Source of the DNA: Bombardia bombarda
Taxonomy: Eukaryota; Ascomycota; Sordariomycetes; Sordariales; Lasiosphaeriaceae
DNA length: 64,000 nucleotides
Reading direction: 5' to 3'
Assembly: GCA_030512295.1 (NCBI GenBank)
Contig: JAULSR010000001.1
Coordinates: 7,959,001 to 8,023,000 of the forward strand
Numbering within the stretch: the stretch's first letter is position 1; each line of letters starts with the position of its first letter. The notes beneath the pieces were generated by a model, which saw only the letters and a list, made by a program, of their open reading frames with translations, made no database searches and was not told where the DNA came from. Both the position numbers and the translations under genes were made by a program. Below, piece by piece: positions 23,125-34,254 of the stretch.

Positions 23125-24345
23125 AGGATATCGGCGACCATTTCCACCGTTCACTAGCTCGACGCAGCACCGGCTATGAACACCAAAAGCAGAAAGCTCC
23201 AGCAGCATGAACCCCCTGAAACCCAGCTAGTTCGGCTACCTACAGGTATGCCCCCGAGGTCCCCAAGGAAGCAACAACCAGGGCAGCGCGCATTCGCCTC
23301 TGGAGAAGTAGGTAGGTACCGTGTAAGATGGAGACTCCCATTTCGTACAGATGCCGAAACACGAAGCTGCATTGCATTGCAGTGCTACTATCTAATCTAC
23401 GCCACTCTCCTACAGCACCTTTGTCTTGTTTATCATGTTTGTTAGCGGCCGCCGATACAACCCCTCTTCCTCGGATGCAATGCTTGGTCTGGACCAAGGC
23501 AGAGCAAAGCAAAAAGGAGGAGGTTATAATTGAAGCCATCGACTCCCCTTTTCTTTGTTCGTCGTTGAAAGTGCAGTTCCATCTAAGCCTTTTTATTCCC
23601 GTTTATTCAGCCACCACCTCGGTAGCGGACAAGCGAGACGGGCGGCTTGCCCCAAGTCCGTTGACAGTTTTGCCCGTGCGGTGCGCCATCCAGTCCGTGC
23701 TTTGTCGGGCCGTGCCGCAATCGCACGTCCATTCATTACGGGCACCGCTACGCTACGCTACGCTACCTAGGTGAACGGATGCCTAGGTTATGATTTGCAC
23801 TACGAAATAGTGCACAATACGGGGCTGTCTTGCGTGATTTAGTGTTTAGCCCGATCGTGGAGAGACGCTGATCAGTTTGGCGGCGACCCGCTTGCCTTTG
23901 AGCGAAAACAGACACGATCATCATCATGGACAAGCAGGCCTTGCGAGTAGAAGGCCTATTGTACGATAGCAACGACCAAAACCGCGGCCACCACGAGATG
24001 CACTGAATGGTTAATAATGTAGCTTGATCGACGCACCTGACAGAGTCTATCTACCTATATCCATCGTCGCCATTGATATCCCGTATAGTGATAATATGTG
24101 CATTGCATGGCCGCCGAGTCCTGGAATTTGAGGGCTCTTCTCTCACTCCATGACAGGGTCCACGGCTCTTCCAAGATGATCCCGACCCGAGATCATTTTC
24201 CCAATACCTTCCCACAAACAGAACCATACATTAAAGTCCATCCGTTCCCTCCCGCATAAAATAGAAATGAATCAATCCAAACCGCCCAGTGTCGTGTACA
24301 CAAGTAACAAATCCACATATATCATCGCATCTCATCCTCCATCCA
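20518..24345. other. 3.8-kb gene-free stretch
   Basis: Lies between the starts of the rhodopsin-like gene and the 3' end of the UbiA gene. Open frames here are short, lack domains and lack usable splice sites. It contains an A26 run (23094-23119), several TACCTAGGTA-type elements (about 23310, 23760, 23782) and a short gctacgctacgctacgctac repeat at about 23748-23766. No RNA gene recognised. Confidence 0.5.
23094..23119. repeat. A26 homopolymer
   Basis: Run of 26 A. I could not find a coding or SINE-like body upstream, nor flanking direct repeats, so I treat it as a simple repeat. Confidence 0.9.
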
Positions 24346-25452
24346 TCAAGGTGATACATGCTGCCCCTGGGCAAACACATACTCCACAAACAGTCCGGCG
24401 GCAATCGCATTACCAGCAAGCCAAAACCCATTAGAGAACCACCACCAACAACTCGACGTGCTGTTCAAGTCAACCTGCACGATCATCAGGGCCAACGACG
24501 CAGTCGCGCCACCAGCAGCGAGGATATAAAACCCCACCCCCATGCCGCTCAACCATCCGCACGCAACCAACAAGCCCGCCATGGCAGCCAACAAAACAGA
24601 CAATGCCGCCTTGGTCCGCCCTTGGAACAAGACCGCCAGGCTCTTAATGTCCGCCTTGATATCATCCTTGAGATCTTGATGCGCGTAGATGGTGTCGTAG
24701 ATCATGACCCACAGGGTGCTGGCCAGGTACAGACACAAGGTCGGCCAGTCGACGTGCGAGCTGCTGCTGCTGCTCCTCTCTCCCGCCGCCGCCGTCGTCC
24801 ACGTCGTCGTGTACGGCGCGCGCCCGGCGGCCATGGACCCCATGATGATACCCCACGAGAGGGATAAGCCTAGCACGAGCTGGGGAAAGTACGTGTGCCG
24901 CTTGGCATAGGGGTAGTAGAGAAACGAGGCGATGCCGGGGAGGGCGTACAGAGCCGCGTACGGGGAACCGCCGAGCCACGGCACAAAGGCCAGACACAGG
25001 GCGGCGCCGGCGCCCTGGCTCAGGGCAAAGAGGGCAGCGGCCAAGGGGGTGATGGCCTTGCGGGGGATGGGGCGGTTGCGGGTGCGCTCGACCAGGGCGT
25101 CGAGCGGGGCATCGACCAGGTCGTTCCAGGCGTGGACCGTGTTGGAGAGGAAGAAGCTGCCGACCAGCAGCAGGAGGGCGGCCTGGAGGAGGCAGACCGG
25201 CCCCTTGTGGTCCACGATGCCGGCGTGGAGGAGGCCGAAGAGGTGCGGGAAGAAGATGAGGATGACGGCAGCTGGCGGGCTCAGACGTGCCAGCTGGACG
25301 AAGGGGAGCCACGACGATGGCAGACGGCCAAGCCACCCTGCGGCAGAGTTACCACCGTACTGGCGGGCTAGCGAGGCGTCGGGAGGTGGGTCGGTTATGT
25401 GGGATCCCTTGCTCGCATGAGTCCGGATGATGACAGCGTGAGAGTGAGACAT
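24346..25452 (-). CDS. UbiA-family prenyltransferase
   Basis: Single exon of 368 residues from the ATG at 25450-25452; the open frame extends upstream only through non-ATG codons and UTR-like sequence. It is a polytopic membrane protein with about eight hydrophobic helices. Both Asp-rich motifs that hold Mg-diphosphate are present: NDLVDAPLDALVERTRNRP (NDxxDxxxD) and YDTIYAHQDLKDDIK. The family includes COQ2 (4-hydroxybenzoate polyprenyltransferase of ubiquinone synthesis) and the prenyltransferases of fungal meroterpenoid clusters, which transfer farnesyl or geranylgeranyl to aromatic acids. No mitochondrial presequence is obvious. Neighbours are FAD oxidoreductases, a cupin and a P450, so I lean to secondary metabolism, without proof. 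A Ser-rich loop (SSSSSSH) lies in the middle. Confidence 0.88.
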   Translation of the reverse strand: MSHSHAVIIRTHASKGSHITDPPPDASLARQYGGNSAAGWLGRLPSSWLPFVQLARLSPPAAVILIFFPHLFGLLHAGIVDHKGPVCLLQAALLLLVGSFFLSNTVHAWNDLVDAPLDALVERTRNRPIPRKAITPLAAALFALSQGAGAALCLAFVPWLGGSPYAALYALPGIASFLYYPYAKRHTYFPQLVLGLSLSWGIIMGSMAAGRAPYTTTWTTAAAGERSSSSSSHVDWPTLCLYLASTLWVMIYDTIYAHQDLKDDIKADIKSLAVLFQGRTKAALSVLLAAMAGLLVACGWLSGMGVGFYILAAGGATASLALMIVQVDLNSTSSCWWWFSNGFWLAGNAIAAGLFVEYVFAQGQHVSP

Positions 25453-27510
25453 GGTTGTGGCGGTCGAGTCTGAGAGCACCTGAGGCTGGTGAGACGAGGT
25501 TGTATTGGGGAAGATGGCGAGCTGGGGGGCATGATGGTAATTAAGAGGGTAAGATATAGGAGTTAGTCGTCTTTGTCTGCTTCGGTCTGGTCTTGGCTGG
25601 TGTTGGGCATGTGCGGGCGGGCATGTGTGTTGGAAGTGTGAATGAACAGACGGAGATCGGGGCGGCCGCCCAAACAGGTGGCACAAAGCGGCCAAGTTTA
25701 GTAGTGCATGTACGCCTCTCTCGAAGAGATAAAAAGACGAGCACTTCCCTGCCACTTCTGCGGTAGTCCTGCGTAATAAGGCACTGTGTAGAATGTCATG
25801 TGTGGGTAGGGATTTGGGGCATCGTTTGTGTGATACCGTGTCCTTGATGCGGATACACACTGCACTACTACATTACCTCCTAAGACCACTGAGCCTATTG
25901 AAGGTGGCGCTGACGCATGTGGTGTAGCTGACGAGATAGAATCTTGGATCTCGCATGGCCGGGATTTTCGGAAAGCAGCTGGCACGCGGTCTCATTATTA
26001 TCATTCCATGTTACTGTGTACCTAGGTATGGGTGGTGGACTCGACTCACCTCACTGTGGACCGATACGCGCAGCGCACGTTGTCCCATGTGGTGGGGAAG
26101 GAAATGTGCGACACCACCCACCCACATTATTAGTCTGGGCCTGTACTCTGTGTGGTACGAAGTAGGTAGGTCGGTCCTGTCGGGCCAACGACCACGTTTT
26201 TGATGCAACAGCGCAGCATCTCCGCGAGTGCCTGCGTCTGCGTGTGGTCCGCCGAGTTCCGAATCGAAGCTCTTGCTTGCCGGCTGCCGTCAGTCGCTGT
26301 GGATGGCAACGAGCGCGGCGACCAAGAGATCAATTGATATCAATCCATCTCTCTTTTTTTTTTTTTTGTGTTGCGGTAGCAAATTAATCGACTGCCAAAA
26401 TGCCTCAGCCGTAGCTGCCCTGGTAGAGGTGTAAGAGCATGGGTCTTTCTCCCCGAACCACCAAGCCACCTTGGACCTTCCCTAGCAATACACCCTCATT
26501 TCTCTAGCATGCGGTCGCGCATACCGCGCGTCCCCAAAACTTCTTGCCGCACTTACTGTGTATATTTTTCCAATTTCAACTAGCATGTGATGAGATAATA
26601 AAAAAAATCGTAGAGTACTGTGTAGAATACACTACCCCATGCGCGCTCTCTATTTATTGAGCAAAAGACCCTTGCGTTCTTGCGCAATGGCGACCTTGTC
26701 GAGCTGTTTGTTGTCTCCAAGTGCTGTCGCTGTCAATAGCCTGGAAGGTGGGTACTGGAAGTATCCGTATCGTGGGACGACGCGCAGCACCACGTTTCCT
26801 CACCACCAAAATCCCCCGCGGTAGGTACAGTGCAGATCCGTTGCAGGAACGACGCTGCAATTATGGCAGGCAGCGCGCAGCGCATGCCATGGAACGCTAG
26901 CACGGAAACCCCTACAGTCCATACATACATACAGGATACCTACCTAAAAGCCGGCCACCAAGGGGTAAAGCCGTCGATTCAGCGATTCAGTCTGGTTGCT
27001 GCTTGGAGAAGTTGCGCAATGGTGAATTGTTCAATCCTCGTAAACGAAATCCCTAAATCCTCCGGTCATGCCGGCCCCTTACCAGACGAAACAGTTTGCA
27101 GTTGCAGCTCCATGTGGCATTGTGTGTTCCGTTCGGAGTTCGGTGTCGACGGGAGAACTGCGCCTGTGCCTGCTAATTTGCGGGGATGGGTTGGAGGAGC
27201 TGCATCCCATCCATGTTGGGTTGGGGAATGGGGGAATGCCAGATGCCCAGAGCTTGGGCCATGTGGAATGTGAGCGATGTGGGGTGGTTTCTCATTGATC
27301 AACCCGACTCTCACAGTCCGTCTCACCTCGCTCAGTTACACAGTACACGACAGCTTTCTTCTGGAAGATCCTCCTCCTTCACCATGCCCATCGTCTCGCC
27401 CCCAACGAGCCGCAACCGCCTCTTTCTTGCTTCCATCTATCAAATGCAACTTTCCCGGGCAGGAGTAGGGTATTTTATTGCACGGAATATTCCACCCAAT
27501 GCAGCCATCC

Positions 27511-27544
27511 ATGCGATGCGATGCGATGCGATGCGATGCGATGT
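27511..27544. repeat. (ATGCG)n microsatellite
   Basis: Six perfect ATGCG units followed by ATG; non-coding. Confidence 0.95.
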
Positions 27545-28775
27545 GGTGAAAGTCGAAACCCAATGACGATCAAAACAAGTACAAAGAATCCAGCATTTCG
27601 AAGTACACTAACACACTGCTTATGGCGCAAATAACCATTTTTCTTATCTCGATCATGTCGAGGACACAGGGAACATGACAATGTGGCCATGCCCATGTCC
27701 CAGTCACCATTGGCCTCTTGCCGAATGCCCACCTTCCTGTCGACATGGGGGTTGACTCCGTGGCGACAAAAAGAAATAAGCGAGCAAGCAAAGCCCGATA
27801 AGATTATTACCTGCATTCCGTACAGGAGAAGACAGCCGAGGGCGGGCATGTCTCTCCCCATCTTTACCAATGATCCCAGCTCCTCTTTCCCCCCTTTTCG
27901 CTCTGGGTCCTTTTCGCTCTGGGTGGCCAATTTCAAGGACAGCCGGCCACCCATTCACACCCACTCCGGTATGCTCGATTACCACTTTCTCGGTATGCAC
28001 TATGCACTAACAGGCCCTGAGTAGTGGAGGACCGCAGTTGGCATTGGATTTACCCAACATCCTCGTGGAGCCCCTGACAGCCACGAATATCTGCGGTGTT
28101 TGTAATCCCCCTCTTGCTGCACAGCGCACACACAATCCTGTCCCGCCGCACACTAGTCTAGACCAGTGCCTTGACTAGACCCAATTCACCTCTCACATCT
28201 GGCTGCATGTTTGGCGCAGAGCTAGTGCTGAACTGGTGCCGCCTGAATGTTGTATTGGATGTCGTCAAGTACCAGACTATCGAGGGTTCTGCATACACGG
28301 CAACAGTGGCAATTGATATCAGAGCTGATATACAGCAGGTATCAGTATACAGAATACACCTCAGCTGCCTACCAAGCGCCCATCTACCGAGTACTCGTCA
28401 CGCCCACACGTGTATAGGAACTGGCTGATTACATATCTACGGTAGCCCTGTCATGCCATGCGACAACCAGGCCAAGCCTACTCTTGGTATGGTGGCCGGC
28501 CACGTGCCTGCAGCTATGAGGCCCAGCATCATCCCAGAACATCTAAGAAACATCCCAGCACCAGCAGTAACAAACCCTAGTCCTCCGTAGCATCCCTGGA
28601 TGGCCGTGTGTTGATCGACGCTTGAAAAGACAAAAGAAATAAGCTTGAAGAACCATACGGCAGGTCAGTCACACTGCATATACATATACCATTTGCAGTA
28701 CCTTGATATTTGTGCCGGCCTTCTGCTGCAGCTTCCATCTCCTCTGAGGCACGGCGCATACGCTCTCTTTTTTTT

Positions 28776-28811
28776 TACCCTCTTTTTACCCTCTTTTTAC
28801 CCTCTTCTTAC
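28776..28811. repeat. 11-bp tandem repeat (TTTTTACCCTC)
   Basis: About three copies of ccctcttttta in the 5' flank of FAD oxidoreductase 2, roughly 60-95 bp before its ATG. Pyrimidine-rich tracts like this are common in fungal core promoters. Confidence 0.8.
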
Positions 28812-28871
28812 ACTCCTTCAATCCTTTTTTGTCACACCATCACCAGCCCAAAAGCAGGCCGCATACCGATC

Positions 28872-30712
28872 ATGGGTCTCGCGTCTTTGGCCCTTGTTGG
28901 CCAGTTTGTAGCCCTCGCACTGGTCGGACAGACGTCTGCTCTCACCTTGAACCGCCCACGCGCGGTTGGCGCTCCTGAGCAGCTTACAGCTCTTGTTGAT
29001 GCCCTCCCCATAGAGCCTGATGAAGCCACAACACTAGAGAGCTCTCTGGTGCAAGACTCGGATTTGGTAGCTTTTGCTCAGGGCAAGTCAGTCGTCAGTA
29101 CCACCATCGCCAGCCTGGCTTGTGGTGCCATCAAACTCGCTCTGGGAGGTTCCCTGGTCAGCCTCTCGCCCGTAAACAAGACTGCCATTACCGTCAACTG
29201 GTTCGTATCTCTCTTATATGCATACAGAAACAGAACTAATTGCTAACCTCGCGGGACAAATCAGGTCTCAAGCGTGCCAAACAGAGCCCCAGTGTGCGGT
29301 CCAGCCAGTTTCAGCACTACAAGTCTCCATCGCCCTCTTGATCGTTAATTTTTTCAATGTGCCCTTCGCCGTGCGCAGCGGAGGTCACTCGCCCAACCCT
29401 GGTTTTGCCAACGTCGCTCAGGGCGGCATTCTGATTGACCTCCAAAAGTTCAAGGAGATCATCGTCAGCAAGGACAAGAAGAGTGTAAAGGTTGGCCCCG
29501 GCTTGCGGTGGGGAGAGGTCCAAGCCGCACTTGATCCATACGGTGTGAGCGTCATCGGAGGCCGCATCCCGGCTGTCGGTGTCGGTGGTCTCATGCTTGG
29601 AGGTGGCCTTCATCACTTCTCCAACGAGTACGGCCTCGCAGCCGACAACGTCAAGAGTTTCGAGATTGTCCTCGCGAGCGGTGTCATCACGACAGCCAGC
29701 GCCCAGCAGAACTCCGACCTCTTCTGGGCCCTCAAGGGCGGTGGTCCCAACTTTGGTAAGCACATACGAGCCCCTTATAAGTCAGAAGTCTTGTCATCTC
29801 AACATTTCTAATCACGAATAATAGGGATTGTAACCACCTATGAGCTCTATACCGTCCCCGTTACTGCGATCTGGCTCGAAGTCCGGATTTTCCCCAACGA
29901 CCAAGCTCTCACCCTTATCGATGCCTTGGCCATTTACCAAAACTCTGTGACTGATGTCAAGTGCACCGCCGCGTTCGTTGTGGGCACTGATGTTACCACG
30001 CTTGGACTGATCTATTCGGGTCCCCTAACAAAGGAGCCGGCTTGTTTCGCCCCCTTCAAGCAGATCACGGGCTATCAGTCCGCCCTTGGCCCAGGAAACA
30101 GCACCATGAACATCTTGACACAGGCACTGGGCTCAACCTTCAACAATGACCCTGCTCGGCAAGTCATCTCTCGCTATACTTGATACCCAACAGCCACTGA
30201 ATATTTATGCTAATTCTCTTACCCCTGACAGCCATGACTACCGCGCCGTCTCTACCAAGATTGATGCGCAGATGTACAAGGACGTATACACCTTCTGGGC
30301 GGCCAAGGCCGCTGCTCTGCGCGTTAAGACGGGCGCCGGCATGACCTTTGCCATTCAACCCATCCAGGCCAGTCTCGCCGCGGCCAGCAAGGCTAAGGGT
30401 GGAAACCCCACCGGAATCCCCGCCGTGAACCACCAGTGGTGGACGACCGTTGTCGACTGGCAAAAGGCCAGCGACGACGCCGAGGTCCTGGGCGTGCCCA
30501 TCGCCACGACCGAAAAGTGGAAGGCTCTAGCCAAGGCCAAGAAGCTTGACCTCGACTTTACATACATGAATGACGCGTCGCGGGACCAGAACCCCATCGG
30601 GTCGTACGGAGATGCTAATATCAAGAAGCTAAAGACTATTTCCAAGAAGTACGATCCTCAGCAGATCTTCCAGAACCTGCAGAACGATGGGTTTCTGTTG
30701 AAGAAGGTTTAA
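28872..30712 (+). CDS. Secreted FAD-linked oxidoreductase, BBE-like (copy 2), with a GC-AG intron
   Basis: Exons 28872-29200, 29265-29755, 29825-30158 and 30232-30712 give 544 residues. The third intron (30159-30231) uses a GC donor (CG|GCAAGT) and acceptor GACAG; no GT donor keeps the frame and the family match PAR-HDYRAVSTK. A signal peptide (MGLASLALVGQFVALALVGQ) is followed by a ~70-residue pro-like segment. FAVRSGGHSPNPG carries the likely covalent-FAD His. The second flavin Cys is missing (GGRIPAVGVGG). GGGLHHFSNEYGLAADN, FWALKGGGPNFG and a C-terminal BBE domain (GSYGDANIKKLKTISKKYDP) complete it. Paralogue of the gene at 16500. Likely oxidises a small alcohol, sugar or secondary metabolite outside the cytosol. 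Confidence 0.9.
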
Positions 30713-32522
30713 GTGTTTGAGGCAATCGTCAGATTTTCTTATGGTCCAGCAATACAATAAAGTGAGATAATGGGAAAGCATGTACATATGGGTTGATATT
30801 CGATTTTGAGATATAAAATAACAATGCTTGTATATACAATAACAAGAACATTTGAGTGATGATGATATTATTGTTGTGCGAAGTGGCATGCGAACTACGA
30901 TTTCACAATGATATTCGGATAAGCTCGAGCTGACGCTTGGGATCTAGGGAACATAGTACTGTCCCAAATTCGACTCGTAAAGATTATCACCAATCGGCAA
31001 TTTGAGGAGCAACAGGGGTTACTTCACGAAATCACAGTCGTGTTGTTTTGCCCAATACAGAGCTCTAACTTGCTCAATGACGACTTCTATCAATAGAATT
31101 CTCTAGCCGGGCGGTTGCCCAGCTGAAGGTACATGTATCTAACCAAGCAAGGTAAAGCGTACACCGAACATGCAGCATGCCGGCGCGGGGGGTCCTGGTT
31201 CTCTTTCTCTCTCCTGTCTGTCTCGTGGTCTGGTGTACAGAACAATCTCGTTCGACACGATGTTACTGTTCCAGCGCAGAGAACGCATGAAGGAACGAAC
31301 ACCCTTATCGAATGGGTACTGGATAGACATCTCGACTGATATAGATTGAACCTTGAAGTCCGGCGGCCAGATCCCCAGCTTCCCCAACGGAGTAGGGAAG
31401 TTCGGGCGTGTGAACAAACAGGGTGGAACGATTACCCCGGCGGCATGAACGCCATCTAGTCTAGTCTCTATATGGACTCTGGTAACAAGCATTACCAATC
31501 CTTACAAGAGCAGCCATGTCCAAACAAGCATCAAACAGACCCATCGAGAACATGCAGGCAGTCAGGGGTAAGCAAATTACAAAGCTAACGAGTTTGGAAA
31601 GGCGTCAAGGAGGAAACTCAAATAAACAAGACATCATTATCTTCTAGATTAGAACTGGACATCTCCCTTCTAGGAAACCAAAAGGGGTTCGTTCGTTTTG
31701 AGTAGTGTTTCTCCAGCTTGTCGTCTTATTCTCACCTACTCAGAGATTTGGTCCTCCAGTCATCATATCCACCCCTTGTTGATTCTCCGTTCTAGTAAGG
31801 TATTATCTTTCGTTTGTACCCAAATTGTTTCCATCCCCTGCCTACATCACCATCTGGAAGACCCACGATGTTTTCCCCTGATTCTCTCCTTTGATGAGTT
31901 GTTTGTATCATATTTCAGTCTACAAGTATTACCCCTGAATATTATAGCAAGGAACTCACCGTGAAATTGTGACATATTCAGCGTAGAAAATCAATCACTG
32001 ACACTGAATTATTTACCCTTTCCTAGAAATGTACGCAGTACAACTCACGATAAAGGTTGAATTAGACTTAGGTAACGAAGACAGGTTATAATAACTCTAA
32101 CCTGGATTGGCTCGTAATGGTGGCAAACCAGTTGGTTAGACGTGCAAGCAATATCATAAGTGCCCGTCAAAACCGGTATTGTATGTACGTTGCACAGCAT
32201 ATGAACTTCAGCACGCCGTGAACGAACATCATTTTGCTCTTTACTCATGCGTTTAAACTTTCACATCAAAGCTTCCATTTTGAAATCAGGTTCCATTCTT
32301 CAAACAGGGATATCAATAATATATGCGCAAGATACCTATCCAGCTACTAAGTTCAAATTCAACAAGACCTCGTCCCTTCCATTGCCCACCCACCAACTCT
32401 TTGGAACATTACCAGCAGGCAGTCATATCATCATATTACTCGTGACCTCTTGTCTCCACCAAATAAGTAACCACCACACTGCCGGTCCTTAGCCAACCTT
32501 GACACATCACTCACTCACTCAC
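30713..32522. other. Intergenic between convergent genes
   Basis: 3' flanks of FAD oxidoreductase 2 (plus) and P450 (minus). Relatively A/T-rich around 31,500-32,450. No gene supported. Confidence 0.5.
30756..30761 (+). terminator. AATAAA poly(A) signal
   Basis: Canonical AATAAA 44 nt after the stop codon of FAD oxidoreductase 2, in the right orientation. Confidence 0.5.
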
Positions 32523-32527
32523 TCACT
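32507..32527. repeat. (CACT)n microsatellite overlapping P450 stop codon
   Basis: About five units of tcac/actc. The P450 stop TGA (32523-32525 on the minus strand) is the first part of this repeat. Confidence 0.85.
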
Positions 32528-34254
32528 GCAGAGCCTTGCGAACATAAACCTCCAGCCCCTGCTGAACAACAAAGAACGACGCATGTGCCTTGAGCGGCCT
32601 CTCGGGATGCACCAGCTCAAAGCGATAGTCGCGCAGCAGCCTCGGCACCACCTTGTTGATCTCCAGCAGCGCAAGGTTGCGTCCAATGCAGAGATGACTC
32701 CCGCCGCCAAACTGTTATTGAGCAATCAGCATCGTCAGCAAAGCGCAAGTGGACCATCAATGTTAAAAGCATTTACTCACCTGAAACATATACCTCTCCA
32801 TCTTCCTCGCCCTCTCCTCATCCTCCAGCCAGCGCTCCGGCCGAAACACATCAGCATCCTGTCCAAAGATCTCCCGATCCCGATGCAGCACCCACCCATT
32901 GACCGCGATGCTCGTCCCGCCGGGGAAGAAATGGCCGTCCAGCTCGGCGCCCTCGGGCGGCGCGAAGCGCGTGATGTTGAGCCCGACGGCCGGGCGGACG
33001 CGCATGGCCTCCTTCAGACACGCCTGGGTGTAGGCCAGGTTCTGGGACTCGGTCCACGAGATGTTGCCGTCGGAGGGCACCTCGCCGTTGGCGACGGCCT
33101 CCTCAATCTCGCGCACGAGGGACTGGTAGGCGTGTGGGGCGGCGAGGATGTGCCAGAAGAAGGACTGCATTGTTGAGGCGGTCGAGTCGGAGCCAGCGAA
33201 GCTAGGGAAAGAAGGGAGGTCAGTAAACATTTTTCTCTCGTCAAAGACGTGTGCTAGTGATGGGGTGGTGGGTGTGTGCTCACATAGCACCGTGGGCAAC
33301 GGCAAATACATCGCCCTGTCCGAAGCGCTCAGGGTCCTTGAGGTGTCCCTGTATCAAACTGGCCATCAAGTCCTGCCGTCCGTCTCCCGTCCTCAACAGG
33401 CCCGCGCTGTCCTTGTCGAACGGCTGGCGCCTCGACATCTCCTCGAGCGCCATCCGTGTGATGAGCGCGTTCTTCGTGCTCATGCCGGGTATGATCTGCC
33501 TGAGCGGGTTCCGTCTCAGCAGGTAGTCGAGCTCGGGCACCTGGCCGACGAGCCCGTTGTAGGTCTGCGAGTTGTCGATGGTCTTGATGGCGTTGTCCAC
33601 ATCCCGGCCCTGGGCGAGGAAGCCAAAGCTCCGGCTAAAGGCCACCTCGCCGAGGACGTCAAAGGCAAAGTAGTGTAGGTAGTCGCCCAGGTTGAACACG
33701 CCGGCGTTGGCACTGATGTGCTCCTCCATCTTACGAGCCAGCAGCTCGATGGTGTCGTTGATGAAGGGGCTCAGCTGCTGCATGGCGGCCATGCTGTAGG
33801 GCACGTTGGAGACGCGCTTCTTTTGCGCATGGACATCCTCGCGGGTCTCGGTGAAGATGTCTGGGTTCTCTGGTGGTGGGAAGACGCCGTAAAAGGGTGT
33901 CTTGAAGAAGCGCTTGCCAGCGCTCAGCAGGGCTCGGGCGGCCTCGGGGGACGACAACGACACCTCATTGGGGGCGATGCGTACAACGGGGCCATATTTG
34001 CGATGTAGTTCGATGTGATCGAGATGTGTGTTGCCCTTGGCCACCGAGTACACCTTCCATAGTCGGGAGAACGATGCAAAAAAGGGGCCGGGGTATTTGC
34101 GAAGTGGTGAAGCATAGCGCTTGTAGACAGCACGCAAGAAAAAGGTCGAGACGAGGACGAGCAACCAGTGGGATATAAAGAAGGCGACGGCAGTGCCGAT
34201 AAGAGTCCGGGTCGCTGACACCTTGACTCCTTCGGCCTTGAGGGTGACGGCCAT
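32523..34254 (-). CDS. Cytochrome P450 monooxygenase, pisatin-demethylase-like
   Basis: Exons on the minus strand are 34254-33284, 33201-32781 and 32711-32523, giving 526 residues. An N-terminal membrane anchor (LIGTAVAFFISHWLLVLVST) is followed by the proline-containing hinge RKYPGPF. The I-helix oxygen-binding motif is AGSDST, spanning the first intron. The K-helix ExxR is KEAMR. PERW comes next, and the heme-binding loop is FGGGSHLCIGRN, with its Cys thiolate ligand in the third exon. LHRKYGPVVRIAPNEVS is typical of the large fungal group named after pisatin demethylase. It should be an ER-anchored, NADPH-P450-reductase-dependent oxidase of a small molecule. Location next to the flavin oxidases and UbiA protein suggests a tailoring role, but the group also includes detoxifying enzymes. 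Confidence 0.92.

Larger units (their letters stand above)
25453..28871. other. 3.4-kb divergent intergenic region between UbiA and FAD oxidoreductase 2
   Basis: No gene supported. It contains the promoters of both flanking genes, a T14 stretch near 26352, an (ATGCG)n microsatellite, an 11-bp TTTTTACCCTC repeat 60 bp before the FAD oxidoreductase start, and several TACCTAGGTA-type elements (about 26020, 26162, 26822, 26938). Confidence 0.5.

Noticed and set aside
25453..25860. Upstream extension of the UbiA frame by about 136 residues
   Set aside because: It begins at a non-ATG codon, has UTR-like composition, and the ATG at 25452 gives a normal UbiA N-terminus.
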